Positions 1 to 6,918 of a stretch of DNA of 13,023 nt are shown here, in pieces. Each line of letters opens with the position of its first letter. Within the stretch, counting starts at the first letter, position 1. The position numbers and the translations under genes are program-made. The stretch is taken from contig CAZTLE010000113.1 of the NCBI GenBank assembly GCA_964614415.1, forward strand, positions 1-13,023, given 5' to 3'. The DNA is from CAZTLE01 sp964614415. GTDB lineage: Bacteria > Bacteroidota > Bacteroidia > Flavobacteriales > Flavobacteriaceae. The notes under the pieces are model-generated. The model was not told the origin of the DNA. It searched no databases and saw only the letters and a list, made by a program, of their open reading frames with translations.

Positions 1-1
1 A

Positions 2-136
2 GCACAGATGATTGAGTCGTATCCAATATTGGCCAGGAGTAAAGAAGCTTATAAAACTATAACCGATTGTCAACATTGGATTTATCAACTTGAAAATGCT
101 GAAAGTAAGTTTACTTCATATGTGATAGATCAATAA
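2..136 (+). CDS. C-terminal end of an unrecognised protein (partial, 5' end outside window)
   Basis: Frame 2 of the + strand is open from the window edge and encodes 44 residues, from AQMIESYP to YVIDQ, before a tandem TAA TAA stop at 134-139. The stretch is mixed polar and hydrophobic with aromatic residues (Y, W, H, C) and reads like the helical end of a soluble protein rather than random sequence. The other two + frames close quickly. Its DNA is more AT-rich than the following genes. No motif is recognisable, so no function is proposed. It converges with the csaA-like gene on the - strand, and I see no clear hairpin terminator between the two stops. Confidence 0.55.
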   Translation, partial: AQMIESYPILARSKEAYKTITDCQHWIYQLENAESKFTSYVIDQ

Positions 137-260
137 TAAGGATAACAAAAAATTAGAGCCTTCTTCAAAACATCTCATTCGTAATAAGTATCGGAGTCAC
201 TTTTCCTGCCTTTTGCCTCTTTGTTCCCTTCTCTATGTTCTCTGTTCTATATTTCGAAAA

Positions 261-593
261 TCACGATATCCGCAACCCATTCTCAACCTCCCTATTCGGC
301 TCCAGCAGCGTCACTTCCTTCCCATTAACGGCTCCTAACACCAAACACTCACTCATAAACGGACCTATTTGCTTCTTCGGAAAGTTGACCACGGCAACGA
401 CCTGTTTTCCCAGCAGTTCTTCCCTGGAATACAATACGGTTATTTGCGCAGAGGACTTTTTGATTCCTATATCCTCTCCAAAATCAACGGAGAGCTTATA
501 GGCTGGGTTTCGGGCTTCGGGAAAGTCCAGCACCTCTACGACAGTTCCCACACGCATTTCCACTTTTTCAAAATCACTCCAGGATATTTCCAT
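261..593 (-). CDS. csaA: CsaA-like tRNA-binding (OB-fold) protein
   Basis: This is a 110-residue single-domain protein. It matches the tRNA-binding OB-fold family that includes Bacillus CsaA and the C-terminal domains of MetRS and PheRS beta. Recognisable stretches are the N-terminal FEKVEMRVGTV strand (residues 8-18), ARNPAYKLSVDFGE (27-40), the SSAQIT segment (47-52), KQVVAVVNFPKKQIGP (63-78) and SECLVLGA (81-88). The length is what is expected for the stand-alone family. Family members bind tRNA, and CsaA has been described as having export-related chaperone activity; the role here is inferred. The ATG at 593 sits just before the conserved first strand. The gene is divergent from the thioredoxin-fold gene, 82 nt away. 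Confidence 0.88.
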   Translation of the reverse strand: MEISWSDFEKVEMRVGTVVEVLDFPEARNPAYKLSVDFGEDIGIKKSSAQITVLYSREELLGKQVVAVVNFPKKQIGPFMSECLVLGAVNGKEVTLLEPNREVENGLRIS

Positions 594-597
594 GTAC

Positions 598-628
598 TTG
601 AATTTATGTAACCAAGATACTACTTTTG
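598..628 (+). promoter_or_regulatory. Bacteroidota-type promoter for the thioredoxin-fold gene
   Basis: TTG at 598-600 is followed after 20 nt by TACTTTTG at 621-628. This matches the Bacteroidota housekeeping consensus TTG-N(about 19-21)-TAnnTTTG exactly. It would give a leader of about 40 nt before the ATG at 676. The -33 element lies just upstream of the divergent csaA start codon. Confidence 0.65.
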
Positions 629-675
629 CGACGTATATTGTAGACTGAAATCTTACGATAAATCAAACGGAACTT

Positions 676-1230
676 ATGGCGTTAACCCCTTCTAATATGA
701 TGCCCCTGGGCACAGTAGCACCTCACTTTAACTTGCGTGACACTATCTCATCCGACATGTTTTCACTAGACGATGTTCGAGGTGAAAAAGGCACGGTAGT
801 GATGTTCATCTGCAATCACTGCCCTTACGTGAAACATGTGAATGAAGAGATTGTACGTCTGTGCAATGACTACCGGGTAACCGGATTCGGTTTTGTGGCG
901 ATAAGCAGCAATGATATCGAAAAATACCCTCAGGACGGTCCGGAAGAAATGTGGAAAACCGCCCGAAAACACAAGTACCCCTTCCCCTACCTGTTCGATA
1001 GCACCCAGGAGGTGGCCAAGGCATACGACGCTGCCTGCACTCCCGATTTCTACCTCTTCGATGCCGATCTCAAACTGATCTACCGAGGGCAGCTGGACAA
1101 CTCCCGCCCCGGAAATAGCATTCCTGTAAATGGCCGCGATCTTAGGGAAGCCCTGGATAATGTATTAAACAACAGTCCGCAGCGAGAAGACCAAAAACCC
1201 AGCATGGGTTGTAATATAAAATGGAAATAA
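676..1230 (+). CDS. Thioredoxin-family / peroxiredoxin-like protein (PRX-like, CNHC motif)
   Basis: This 184-residue protein has the AhpC/TSA thioredoxin fold. Residues 10-35 match the peroxiredoxin-like N-terminus (PLGTVAPHFNLRD). The redox motif is CNHCPYV at residues 46-52, a CxxC pair. The cis-proline region is CTPDFYLFD at 121-129, and a last cysteine sits in SMGCNIKWK at the C-terminus (residue 179). This arrangement is typical of a conserved peroxiredoxin-like family found in many bacteria. The substrate is unknown, and peroxide or disulfide reduction is inferred. There is no signal peptide, so it should act in the cytoplasm. The ATG at 676 is preceded by a weak GGAA. The stop codon runs straight into the A-tract of a terminator, so the gene appears monocistronic. 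Confidence 0.88.
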   Translation: MALTPSNMMPLGTVAPHFNLRDTISSDMFSLDDVRGEKGTVVMFICNHCPYVKHVNEEIVRLCNDYRVTGFGFVAISSNDIEKYPQDGPEEMWKTARKHKYPFPYLFDSTQEVAKAYDAACTPDFYLFDADLKLIYRGQLDNSRPGNSIPVNGRDLREALDNVLNNSPQREDQKPSMGCNIKWK

Positions 1231-1258
1231 AAAAGACCCGCGGATGCGGGCTTTTTTT
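1231..1258. terminator. Bidirectional intrinsic terminator
   Basis: A CCCGC/GCGGG stem (1237-1241 with 1246-1250) has a GGAT loop. It is extended by AAAAG paired to CTTTT around one bulged A. Seven Ts follow on the + strand, and an A-tract before the stem gives a T-tract on the - strand. It terminates the thioredoxin-fold gene and probably also the PPIase gene arriving on the - strand. Confidence 0.85.
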
Positions 1259-1292
1259 ATTCTTTATTATTATTTCTATTACTTATTGCGCA

Positions 1293-1374
1293 GTCATTCC
1301 GAACGAAGAGAGGAATCTCATCCTACTAATTGCAATGATGTGATTTCTCTCCGCCTTTGGCGGATCGAAATGAC
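1293..1374. repeat. Imperfect inverted-repeat element, flavobacterial intergenic type
   Basis: The two ends are inverted copies: GTCATTCCGA at 1293-1302, and the reverse complement GTCATTTCGA from 1365-1374, with one mismatch. An inner pair, GAGGAATCTCAT against GAGAAATCACAT, is also inverted with two mismatches. The right arm additionally carries a small CCGCC-TTT-GGCGG hairpin at 1351-1363. The element fills the gap between the terminator and the PPIase stop codon. Its ends resemble the 'GTCATTCCGAACGAAGTGAGGAATC' type of sequence that I recall as common between genes in flavobacterial genomes. There is no second copy in this window, so its multicopy status is recalled, not seen. Confidence 0.65.
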
Positions 1375-1376
1375 GG

Positions 1377-2309
1377 TTACTTAACATCCATCAATTCCAC
1401 ATCAAAGACCAATGTGGCATTAGGTGGAATAATCCCTCCGGCACCACGCTCTCCATAGGCCAAATAGCCTGGAATAACGAATCGCGCCTTATCACCTACC
1501 TGCAGTAATTGAATACCTTCATCCCATCCAGCGATCACGCGTCCTATTCCTACGGGAAAATCAATGGGCTTACCACGTTGGTAGGAAGAATCGAAGACAC
1601 CACCATCGGCAAACATTCCTTTATAGTGTACAGATACCATCTTGCCTTTCTTGGCCTTGGCACCATTTCCTTTTTCGTTGATCTTGTAACGCAATCCGCT
1701 TTCTGTCACTTCGAAACCTTCTGACAGTGTTCCTAATAGTTCTTCTTGTTGTTTCTTGGCGGCAGCCTCGCGCTCCGCTTTTGCTCCGTTAAACTGACGG
1801 AAACTCTCAACGGCATTCCAACCTTCAGCTTCGGCTCCTACGCGTACGATCTCCACACTCTGCATGGTATCTCCCTGAGCTACTGCATTAACGACGTCCT
1901 GTCCTTCTACTACATGTCCAAAAACGGTGTGCTTCCCGTCCAACCATGGGGTTTCCACATGGGTAATGAAGAACTGGCTACCGTTGGTTCCGGGGCCGGC
2001 ATTCGCCATAGACAACACTCCTGGACCGCTGTGTTTTAGTTCGGGATGGAACTCATCATCGAAGGTATAACCCGGTCCTCCGGCACCTGAACCGGCCGGG
2101 TCTCCTCCCTGGATCATGAAATCGGCAATAACCCTGTGGAATTTGAGTCCGTTGTAATACGGCTTCCCCTGAGGGATGGCCTCGTTCTCGAGGTTTCCTT
2201 CGGCGAGGGCCACAAAATTCCCTACGGTTCCGGGGGTTTTATCATGGGTAAGACGAATGAGGATCTCTCCCTTTTCGGTCGTAATCTTGGCGTATATTCC
2301 GTCTGTCAT
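1377..2309 (-). CDS. Dual-domain peptidyl-prolyl cis-trans isomerase (cyclophilin + FKBP)
   Basis: This 310-residue protein fuses two unrelated prolyl isomerase folds. Residues 1-157 are a cyclophilin: FHRVIADFMIQGGDP (57-71) carries the catalytic arginine R59, followed by GSQFFITH (110-117) and PWLDGKHTVFG (121-131). A charged Ala/Glu/Lys-rich linker at about 165-195 looks helical. Residues 200-310 are an FKBP domain with VHYKG (227-231), FDSS (239-242), VIAGWDEG (258-265) and IPPNATLVFDVEL (294-306). Both active sites look intact. There is no signal peptide, so it is probably a cytoplasmic folding factor. Such cyclophilin-FKBP fusions have been reported from Flavobacterium. The gene has its own -7 box and ends next to the inverted-repeat element. 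Confidence 0.93.
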   Translation of the reverse strand: MTDGIYAKITTEKGEILIRLTHDKTPGTVGNFVALAEGNLENEAIPQGKPYYNGLKFHRVIADFMIQGGDPAGSGAGGPGYTFDDEFHPELKHSGPGVLSMANAGPGTNGSQFFITHVETPWLDGKHTVFGHVVEGQDVVNAVAQGDTMQSVEIVRVGAEAEGWNAVESFRQFNGAKAEREAAAKKQQEELLGTLSEGFEVTESGLRYKINEKGNGAKAKKGKMVSVHYKGMFADGGVFDSSYQRGKPIDFPVGIGRVIAGWDEGIQLLQVGDKARFVIPGYLAYGERGAGGIIPPNATLVFDVELMDVK

Positions 2310-2331
2310 AGTAACTTTTTTATATGAGGTG

Positions 2332-2339
2332 CAAAGGTA
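2332..2339 (-). promoter_or_regulatory. Bacteroidota -7 box for the PPIase gene
   Basis: On the - strand this reads TACCTTTG followed by CA, a perfect TAnnTTTG box about 22 nt before the ATG. The nearest upstream TTG is about 28 nt away, which is longer than usual, so only the -7 element is well supported. Confidence 0.5.
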
Positions 2340-2387
2340 CGTATATCCTTCAGAATAATATTCCTTACAACTCTTTTTTCCAGCGCA

Positions 2388-2415
2388 TTGTACATTTTAG
2401 ATTCCAGATATTTTG
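2388..2415 (+). promoter_or_regulatory. Possible promoter for the bestrophin gene
   Basis: TTG at 2388-2390 is followed after 18 nt by TATTTTG at 2409-2415. This is one base short of the TAnnTTTG consensus, so the call is tentative. It lies about 43 nt before the ATG. Confidence 0.3.
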
Positions 2416-2458
2416 AGATATATTTAATGGCCAATACCACAACCATTAAACACGTTCC

Positions 2459-3520
2459 ATGCTCACCAAAAAAAGATACGGAGTAAAAGATCTCGCCAAA
2501 TGGACCCGATTCGAAACACTCGCCTTTGCATTATTGTCCATTACGGTTACCATACTTTATGAAATTTTCGGATTTACCTTCCTAAGCTTTCCTTGGACGC
2601 CTATTGCCGTGGTAGGTACTGCCGTTGCTTTCATGATCGGTTTTCAGAACAACGCTGCCTACGGAAGGATCTGGGAAGCCCGCAAAATATGGGGTGGTAT
2701 TGTGAATACCTCCCGAACCTGGGGGATGAAGGTAAAAGACATGGTAACCAATGAACACGCAAAAGAAGAACAGTCAGACGACGCACTGGCTTCTCATATA
2801 CGCGTTTTGTTCTATCGGCATTTTGCCTGGCTCACGGCCACAAGATACTCCATGCGCCAACCCAAACCCTGGGAACGCTTTATGAACCATGTAACCAACA
2901 AGGAATGGAAAAACAAAATGTTTATTCCTGAACTCGACATTCCGTTGGAGGAGGCACTGGCTCCCTATCTAAGCCCGGAAGAACACGCCCATGTTTTGAG
3001 CAAAGGAAATAAGTCCACCGCCTTGTTGTATCTGCAATCCAAGAATATAAGACAGCTAAAGGAGAAAGGACTCATCTGGGAGTTCTCGTTCCTGGAGTTG
3101 GAGAATGTGCTGGAAGAACTGTTTACTCTTCAGGGGAAATCGGAACGGATCAAGAATTTCCCCTATCCCAGACAGTACGCGACCCTGGGATATTATTTTG
3201 TTTGGGTATTCATTATCCTTCTGCCTTTTGGTATTGTTCCTGAGTTCTCAAAGATCGCCGAACGCCTAGCAGAAGGTTTCCCGCTAATTTCAGAATACTT
3301 CATCTGGCTGGCAATTCCCTTCCATGTGATAATCTCCTGGGTATTCCATACTATGGAGCGCGTTGGGAGAGCCGGAGAGAATCCGTTTGAAGGAACTGCG
3401 AACGATGTACCTATTTCTACCATCTCCAGAGGTATTGAGATTGATATGCGACAGATGTTAAATGAAGATTCAGCTACTATTCCGGAGCAATTCCCGGAGA
3501 AGTTTAGTGTTCAAATGTAA
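2459..3520 (+). CDS. Bestrophin-family ion channel
   Basis: This 353-residue membrane protein belongs to the bacterial bestrophin (formerly UPF0187) family of pentameric ion channels in the inner membrane. Hydrophobic segments lie at roughly residues 18-41, 44-62, 242-262 and 275-297. The hallmark after the second segment is GFQNNAAYGRIWEARKIWGG (61-80), matching the family's conserved NxAYxRxWExRxxWG region. FPYPRQYATLGYYFVW precedes the third segment. A large cytoplasmic helical region (about 100-235) separates the membrane pairs, as in known members. Ion selectivity cannot be read from sequence; bacterial homologues have been reported as cation-selective or chloride channels. The gene is monocistronic and converges on recQ through a shared terminator. 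Confidence 0.9.
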   Translation: MLTKKRYGVKDLAKWTRFETLAFALLSITVTILYEIFGFTFLSFPWTPIAVVGTAVAFMIGFQNNAAYGRIWEARKIWGGIVNTSRTWGMKVKDMVTNEHAKEEQSDDALASHIRVLFYRHFAWLTATRYSMRQPKPWERFMNHVTNKEWKNKMFIPELDIPLEEALAPYLSPEEHAHVLSKGNKSTALLYLQSKNIRQLKEKGLIWEFSFLELENVLEELFTLQGKSERIKNFPYPRQYATLGYYFVWVFIILLPFGIVPEFSKIAERLAEGFPLISEYFIWLAIPFHVIISWVFHTMERVGRAGENPFEGTANDVPISTISRGIEIDMRQMLNEDSATIPEQFPEKFSVQM

Positions 3521-3530
3521 TTAAGGATAC

Positions 3531-3563
3531 AAAAAAACCGCTCTTAGTCCGGGGCGGTTTTTT
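3531..3563. terminator. Bidirectional terminator shared by bestrophin and recQ
   Basis: AAAAAACCGC (3532-3541) pairs with GCGGTTTTTT (3554-3563), extended inward by a T-G and a C-G pair around an 8-nt loop. The structure has an A-tract on one side and a T-tract on the other, so it works in both directions. The last Ts form part of the recQ stop codon (3562-3564). Confidence 0.85.
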
Positions 3564-5754
3564 AGTTAGCAACCTCGCTAATGAATTTTATGCGGTACAT
3601 GCGAAGCTCATCTTCCTCATAATCGCCCTCAAATTCTTCCATGGCCACGGTGATCTTGTCGGTTTCAGCTTCCATGAAATACTCGTTCAGTTCTTCCTGC
3701 TGATCCTCATCCAGTATATCTTCCAGCCAATAGTCGATATTCAGTTTGGTTCCGCTGTAAACAATGGCCTCCATTTCTTTAATGAATTCGGGCATTTCCA
3801 ACCCCTTGGCATCGGCAATATCGTTCAGCGGCAGCTTCCTGTCTACATTCTGAATAATGTATAGCTTCAAGGCGCTGTTGGTACCCGTAGATTTCACCAC
3901 AAAGTCGTCGGGTCGCTGAATGTCATTCTCCTCCACGTATTTCTTGATGAGCTCCACAAACGTGGTTCCGTACTTCCTGGCCTTCCCCTCACCTACACCG
4001 TGCACGTTAGACAGCTCCTCCAGACTGATGGGATACTTGAGTGACATGTCCTCAAGGGACGGATCCTGGAAGATCACAAATGGTGGTAGTTCCAGGCGGT
4101 CGGCCACATTCTTCCGCTCTGCTTTCAGCAGCTTGAAAAGGTTCTCGTCAGCCGAAGTACCGCCTTTCTGGGCTACAATGATGTTGTCATCGTTAGCCTG
4201 CTTGTACGAATGGTCCTCTGCCATTAAGAAGGAACCGGGGTTTTGTGCAAAGGCTTCTCCGGCTTCGGTCACCTTAATAACTCCGTAGGTTTCAATATCT
4301 TTTCTAAGCAATCCTGCTACGAGCAATTGACGCAGCAAGGCCATCCAGTAGGAATCTTCTTTATCACTTCCGGTGCCAAAATGCTCCTGCTCGTCCGTGC
4401 GATGGGACTTGATGAGCGCATTCACCTTACCGATAAGTACGTTCACCACTTCCTTTGCTTTGTACTGCTGATTGGTCTTAAGCACTATATTGACGAGTTT
4501 GGCGGCTTCCGGACCGGCTTCAACACGCTTCTTGGGATGGCGCATATTGTCGTCCATATCGCCACCTTCTCCGGTCGCATTGTCAAATTCCTCTCCGAAG
4601 TAATGCAGAATGAATTTTCTTCTTGAGATCGAGGTCTCCGCAAGGGCTACCACTTCTTGCAACAACGCGTGACCTATTTCCTGTTCGGCCACAGGCTTAC
4701 CGCTCATGAACTTCTCAAGCTTCTCAATATCCTTGTATGAGTAGAACGCCAAACAATGCCCTTCACCACCATCTCGACCTGCGCGGCCCGTCTCCTGATA
4801 GTAGCTTTCAATACTCTTCGGCATATCGTTGTGAACAACAAACCGAACATCGGGCTTATCGATTCCCATTCCGAAGGCAATAGTTGCAACAACTACATCC
4901 ACATCCTCCATAAGGAACATATCCTGGTGTTTTACACGGGTCTTGGCATCCAGTCCCGCATGATAAGGAACGGCCTTGATACCGTTAACCTGTAGGGTCT
5001 GCGCCAGTTCTTCCACCCGTTTCCGGCTTAAGCAATATACGATCCCGCTTTTACCTTCATTCTGCTTAATAAATCGGGTAACATCAGAATCTACATTCTT
5101 GGTTTTGGGCCTGATCTCATAATACAAATTAGGTCTGTTGAACGATGCCTTGAACGTATTGGCATCCTGTATTCCCAGATTCTTTAAAATATCTTCCTGG
5201 ACTTTAGGTGTGGCCGTAGCGGTTAGTCCTATGATCGGGATATTATCTCCTATGCGCTTAATGATGGTTCTTAAATTGCGGTATTCCGGCCGGAAGTCAT
5301 GCCCCCACTCGCTTATACAATGGGCCTCATCGATTGCCACAAATGAGATATAAACAGAGTTAAGGAAGTCAACATTCTCTTCTTTGGTTAGCGATTCCGG
5401 GGCTACATAAAGCAATTTGGTGATCCCCGCGGTGATGTCGCTCTTCACTTTCTTGACTTCGGTTTTGTTGAGGGAGGAATTGAGAACATGCGCGATACCC
5501 TCTTCAGAAGAAATAGAGCGCAGGGCATCTACCTGATTCTTCATCAGAGCGATTAACGGGGAAACGACGATCGCGGTACCCTCGTTAATAAGTGCGGGGA
5601 GCTGATAGCACAAGGACTTTCCACCGCCGGTGGGCATGATAACAAATGTATTATTGTTACCAAGGATGCTGTGTATTACGTCTTCCTGAAGTCCTTTAAA
5701 CTGGGTAAATCCAAAATATTTCTTTAGCGCCGCGTATATATCAACTTGGCTCAC
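3562..5754 (-). CDS. recQ: RecQ-family ATP-dependent DNA helicase lacking zinc cysteines
   Basis: This 730-residue 3'-5' DNA helicase takes part in recombination and fork repair. The motor core has MPTGGGKS (Walker A, 40-47), IDEAHCISEWGHDFRPEY (DEAH and aromatic-rich loop, 141-158), GLTATAT (motif III, 176-182), IAFGMGIDKPDVR (292-304) and QETGRAGRDG (motif VI, 320-329). The RecQ zinc region (about 370-402) keeps SRRKFILHYFGEEF but has no cysteine at the four usual ligand positions. An RQC winged helix (about 415-510), an HRDC domain (about 535-609) and a C-terminal HTH-like region with an acidic tail follow. It is longer than E. coli RecQ. The start is GTG at 5754: an in-frame stop lies three codons upstream and no ATG precedes the conserved YFGFTQFKGLQE. 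Confidence 0.93.
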   Translation of the reverse strand: MSQVDIYAALKKYFGFTQFKGLQEDVIHSILGNNNTFVIMPTGGGKSLCYQLPALINEGTAIVVSPLIALMKNQVDALRSISSEEGIAHVLNSSLNKTEVKKVKSDITAGITKLLYVAPESLTKEENVDFLNSVYISFVAIDEAHCISEWGHDFRPEYRNLRTIIKRIGDNIPIIGLTATATPKVQEDILKNLGIQDANTFKASFNRPNLYYEIRPKTKNVDSDVTRFIKQNEGKSGIVYCLSRKRVEELAQTLQVNGIKAVPYHAGLDAKTRVKHQDMFLMEDVDVVVATIAFGMGIDKPDVRFVVHNDMPKSIESYYQETGRAGRDGGEGHCLAFYSYKDIEKLEKFMSGKPVAEQEIGHALLQEVVALAETSISRRKFILHYFGEEFDNATGEGGDMDDNMRHPKKRVEAGPEAAKLVNIVLKTNQQYKAKEVVNVLIGKVNALIKSHRTDEQEHFGTGSDKEDSYWMALLRQLLVAGLLRKDIETYGVIKVTEAGEAFAQNPGSFLMAEDHSYKQANDDNIIVAQKGGTSADENLFKLLKAERKNVADRLELPPFVIFQDPSLEDMSLKYPISLEELSNVHGVGEGKARKYGTTFVELIKKYVEENDIQRPDDFVVKSTGTNSALKLYIIQNVDRKLPLNDIADAKGLEMPEFIKEMEAIVYSGTKLNIDYWLEDILDEDQQEELNEYFMEAETDKITVAMEEFEGDYEEDELRMYRIKFISEVAN

Positions 5755-5799
5755 GCTGTCTTAAAAATTTAGCTTAGTGCTTAGTTTTCGAGTATACTA

Positions 5800-5829
5800 T
5801 TGTCAAACCGGGCAACAATCGTAATTTTG
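5800..5829 (+). promoter_or_regulatory. Bacteroidota-type promoter for the kdsD operon
   Basis: TTG at 5800-5802 is followed by 19 nt and then TAATTTTG at 5822-5829, an exact match to the Bacteroidota consensus. Transcription would start near 5836 and leave a leader of about 115 nt before the TTG start of kdsD. The leader holds an 8-bp hairpin (AAAATCGGT with ACCGGTTT, about 5872-5897) that lacks a T-tract. Confidence 0.65.
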
Positions 5830-5952
5830 CAACCATTGTAGTATAACTGTATCTACTTTATGTATGGCGGTAAAATCGGTCTCAAAAACCGGTTTGTCAT
5901 ATAAATATACTAAAATCTTAAACAGTTACAAAACATCTAAAAGCCCAACAGA

Positions 5953-6918
5953 TTGGATCAGCAAGAGCGTATAATTTCTGTAGCCAAAAAGACCATTGAA
6001 ACAGAAAGTAAAGCCATCTTATATCTTTCGGAACTGGTAAACGAAGAATTCGCCCAGGCCGTTGATTACATTTACAACTCACACGGCAGAGTTATTGTCA
6101 CCGGAATCGGGAAAAGCGCCAACATAGCGACCAAGATCGTTGCTACTCTCAATTCTACGGGAACCCCGGCCATCTTTATGCACGCAGCAGATGCCATTCA
6201 TGGAGATCTCGGGACCATCCAGCAAAGCGATACGGTTATCTGTATCTCCAAAAGTGGAAACACCCCGGAGATCAAAGTCCTGGTGCCCCTTATAAAAGCC
6301 ATAGGAAACAAGCTTATGGCGATTACGTCCAACCGGGATTCCTTTCTCGGGCAACAAGCAGACTTTGTCCTGCATGCCTATGTGGAGAAAGAGGCCTGCC
6401 CTAACAACCTCGCTCCTACCACCAGTACCACAGCCCAACTCGTCATTGGAGATGCCCTGGCCATGTCCCTGCTGGACCTGCGTGGATTTTCCAGTCGGGA
6501 TTTTGCGAAGTTCCATCCGGGCGGATCCCTCGGAAAAAAGCTCTATATGCGGGTGAGTGACCTTACCGCACTTAATGAGAAACCACAGGTGCAGCCCGAC
6601 ACGAATGTGAAAGAGGTGATTGTCGAAATTACCGAAAAGATGCTGGGTGTCACCGCCGTTGTGGAGAACGATCAGATTGTCGGGATTATTACTGACGGGG
6701 ATCTGCGTAGAATGTTGACAAAAGTTGATAGCTTTGCACAGCTCACGGCTAAGGACATTATGACTCAGAATCCGAAAAAAATTGAAAACGAAGCCATGGC
6801 CGTGGAAGCAATGGAACTTATGGACACCCACGGCATAACCCAACTTCTAGCTGAAGAGAACGGCCGTTATTGTGGAGTTGTTCATATCCACAACCTTACG
6901 AAGGAAGGTATTATTTAA
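5953..6918 (+). CDS. kdsD: D-arabinose 5-phosphate isomerase (KpsF/GutQ/KdsD family)
   Basis: This 321-residue enzyme converts ribulose 5-phosphate to arabinose 5-phosphate, the first committed step toward KDO for LPS. An N-terminal SIS domain (about 40-170) has GIGKSANIATK (51-61), HAADAIHGDLG (77-87), the sugar-phosphate loop SKSGNTPE (99-106) and PTTSTTAQLVIGDALA (155-170). K54, E106, E147 and H188 (FHPGGSLGKKL) line up with the catalytic residues of E. coli KdsD. Two CBS domains follow (about 205-262 and 268-321). The start must be TTG at 5953: an in-frame TAA lies at 5938 and no ATG precedes the conserved N-terminus. It is the first gene of the operon, and its TAA overlaps the tatC ATG by 1 nt. 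Confidence 0.93.
   Translation: MDQQERIISVAKKTIETESKAILYLSELVNEEFAQAVDYIYNSHGRVIVTGIGKSANIATKIVATLNSTGTPAIFMHAADAIHGDLGTIQQSDTVICISKSGNTPEIKVLVPLIKAIGNKLMAITSNRDSFLGQQADFVLHAYVEKEACPNNLAPTTSTTAQLVIGDALAMSLLDLRGFSSRDFAKFHPGGSLGKKLYMRVSDLTALNEKPQVQPDTNVKEVIVEITEKMLGVTAVVENDQIVGIITDGDLRRMLTKVDSFAQLTAKDIMTQNPKKIENEAMAVEAMELMDTHGITQLLAEENGRYCGVVHIHNLTKEGII

Noticed and set aside
200..252. Pyrimidine-rich tract between the left-edge gene and csaA
   Set aside because: Strong strand bias (mostly C and T) but no periodic repeat, hairpin or reading frame. Probably ordinary intergenic composition.
137..260. Search for a terminator between the convergent left-edge gene and csaA
   Set aside because: I found no convincing GC stem with a T-tract on either strand.
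4243..4626. Open frames on the + strand opposite recQ (also 3920-4288)
   Set aside because: They are antisense to conserved RecQ domains and have no protein-like features or independent promoter.
6079..6843. A 254-codon open frame on the - strand inside kdsD
   Set aside because: It lies wholly antisense to a gene with clear SIS and CBS domains. Its translation is His/Gly-rich with no recognisable domain, so it is a shadow frame.
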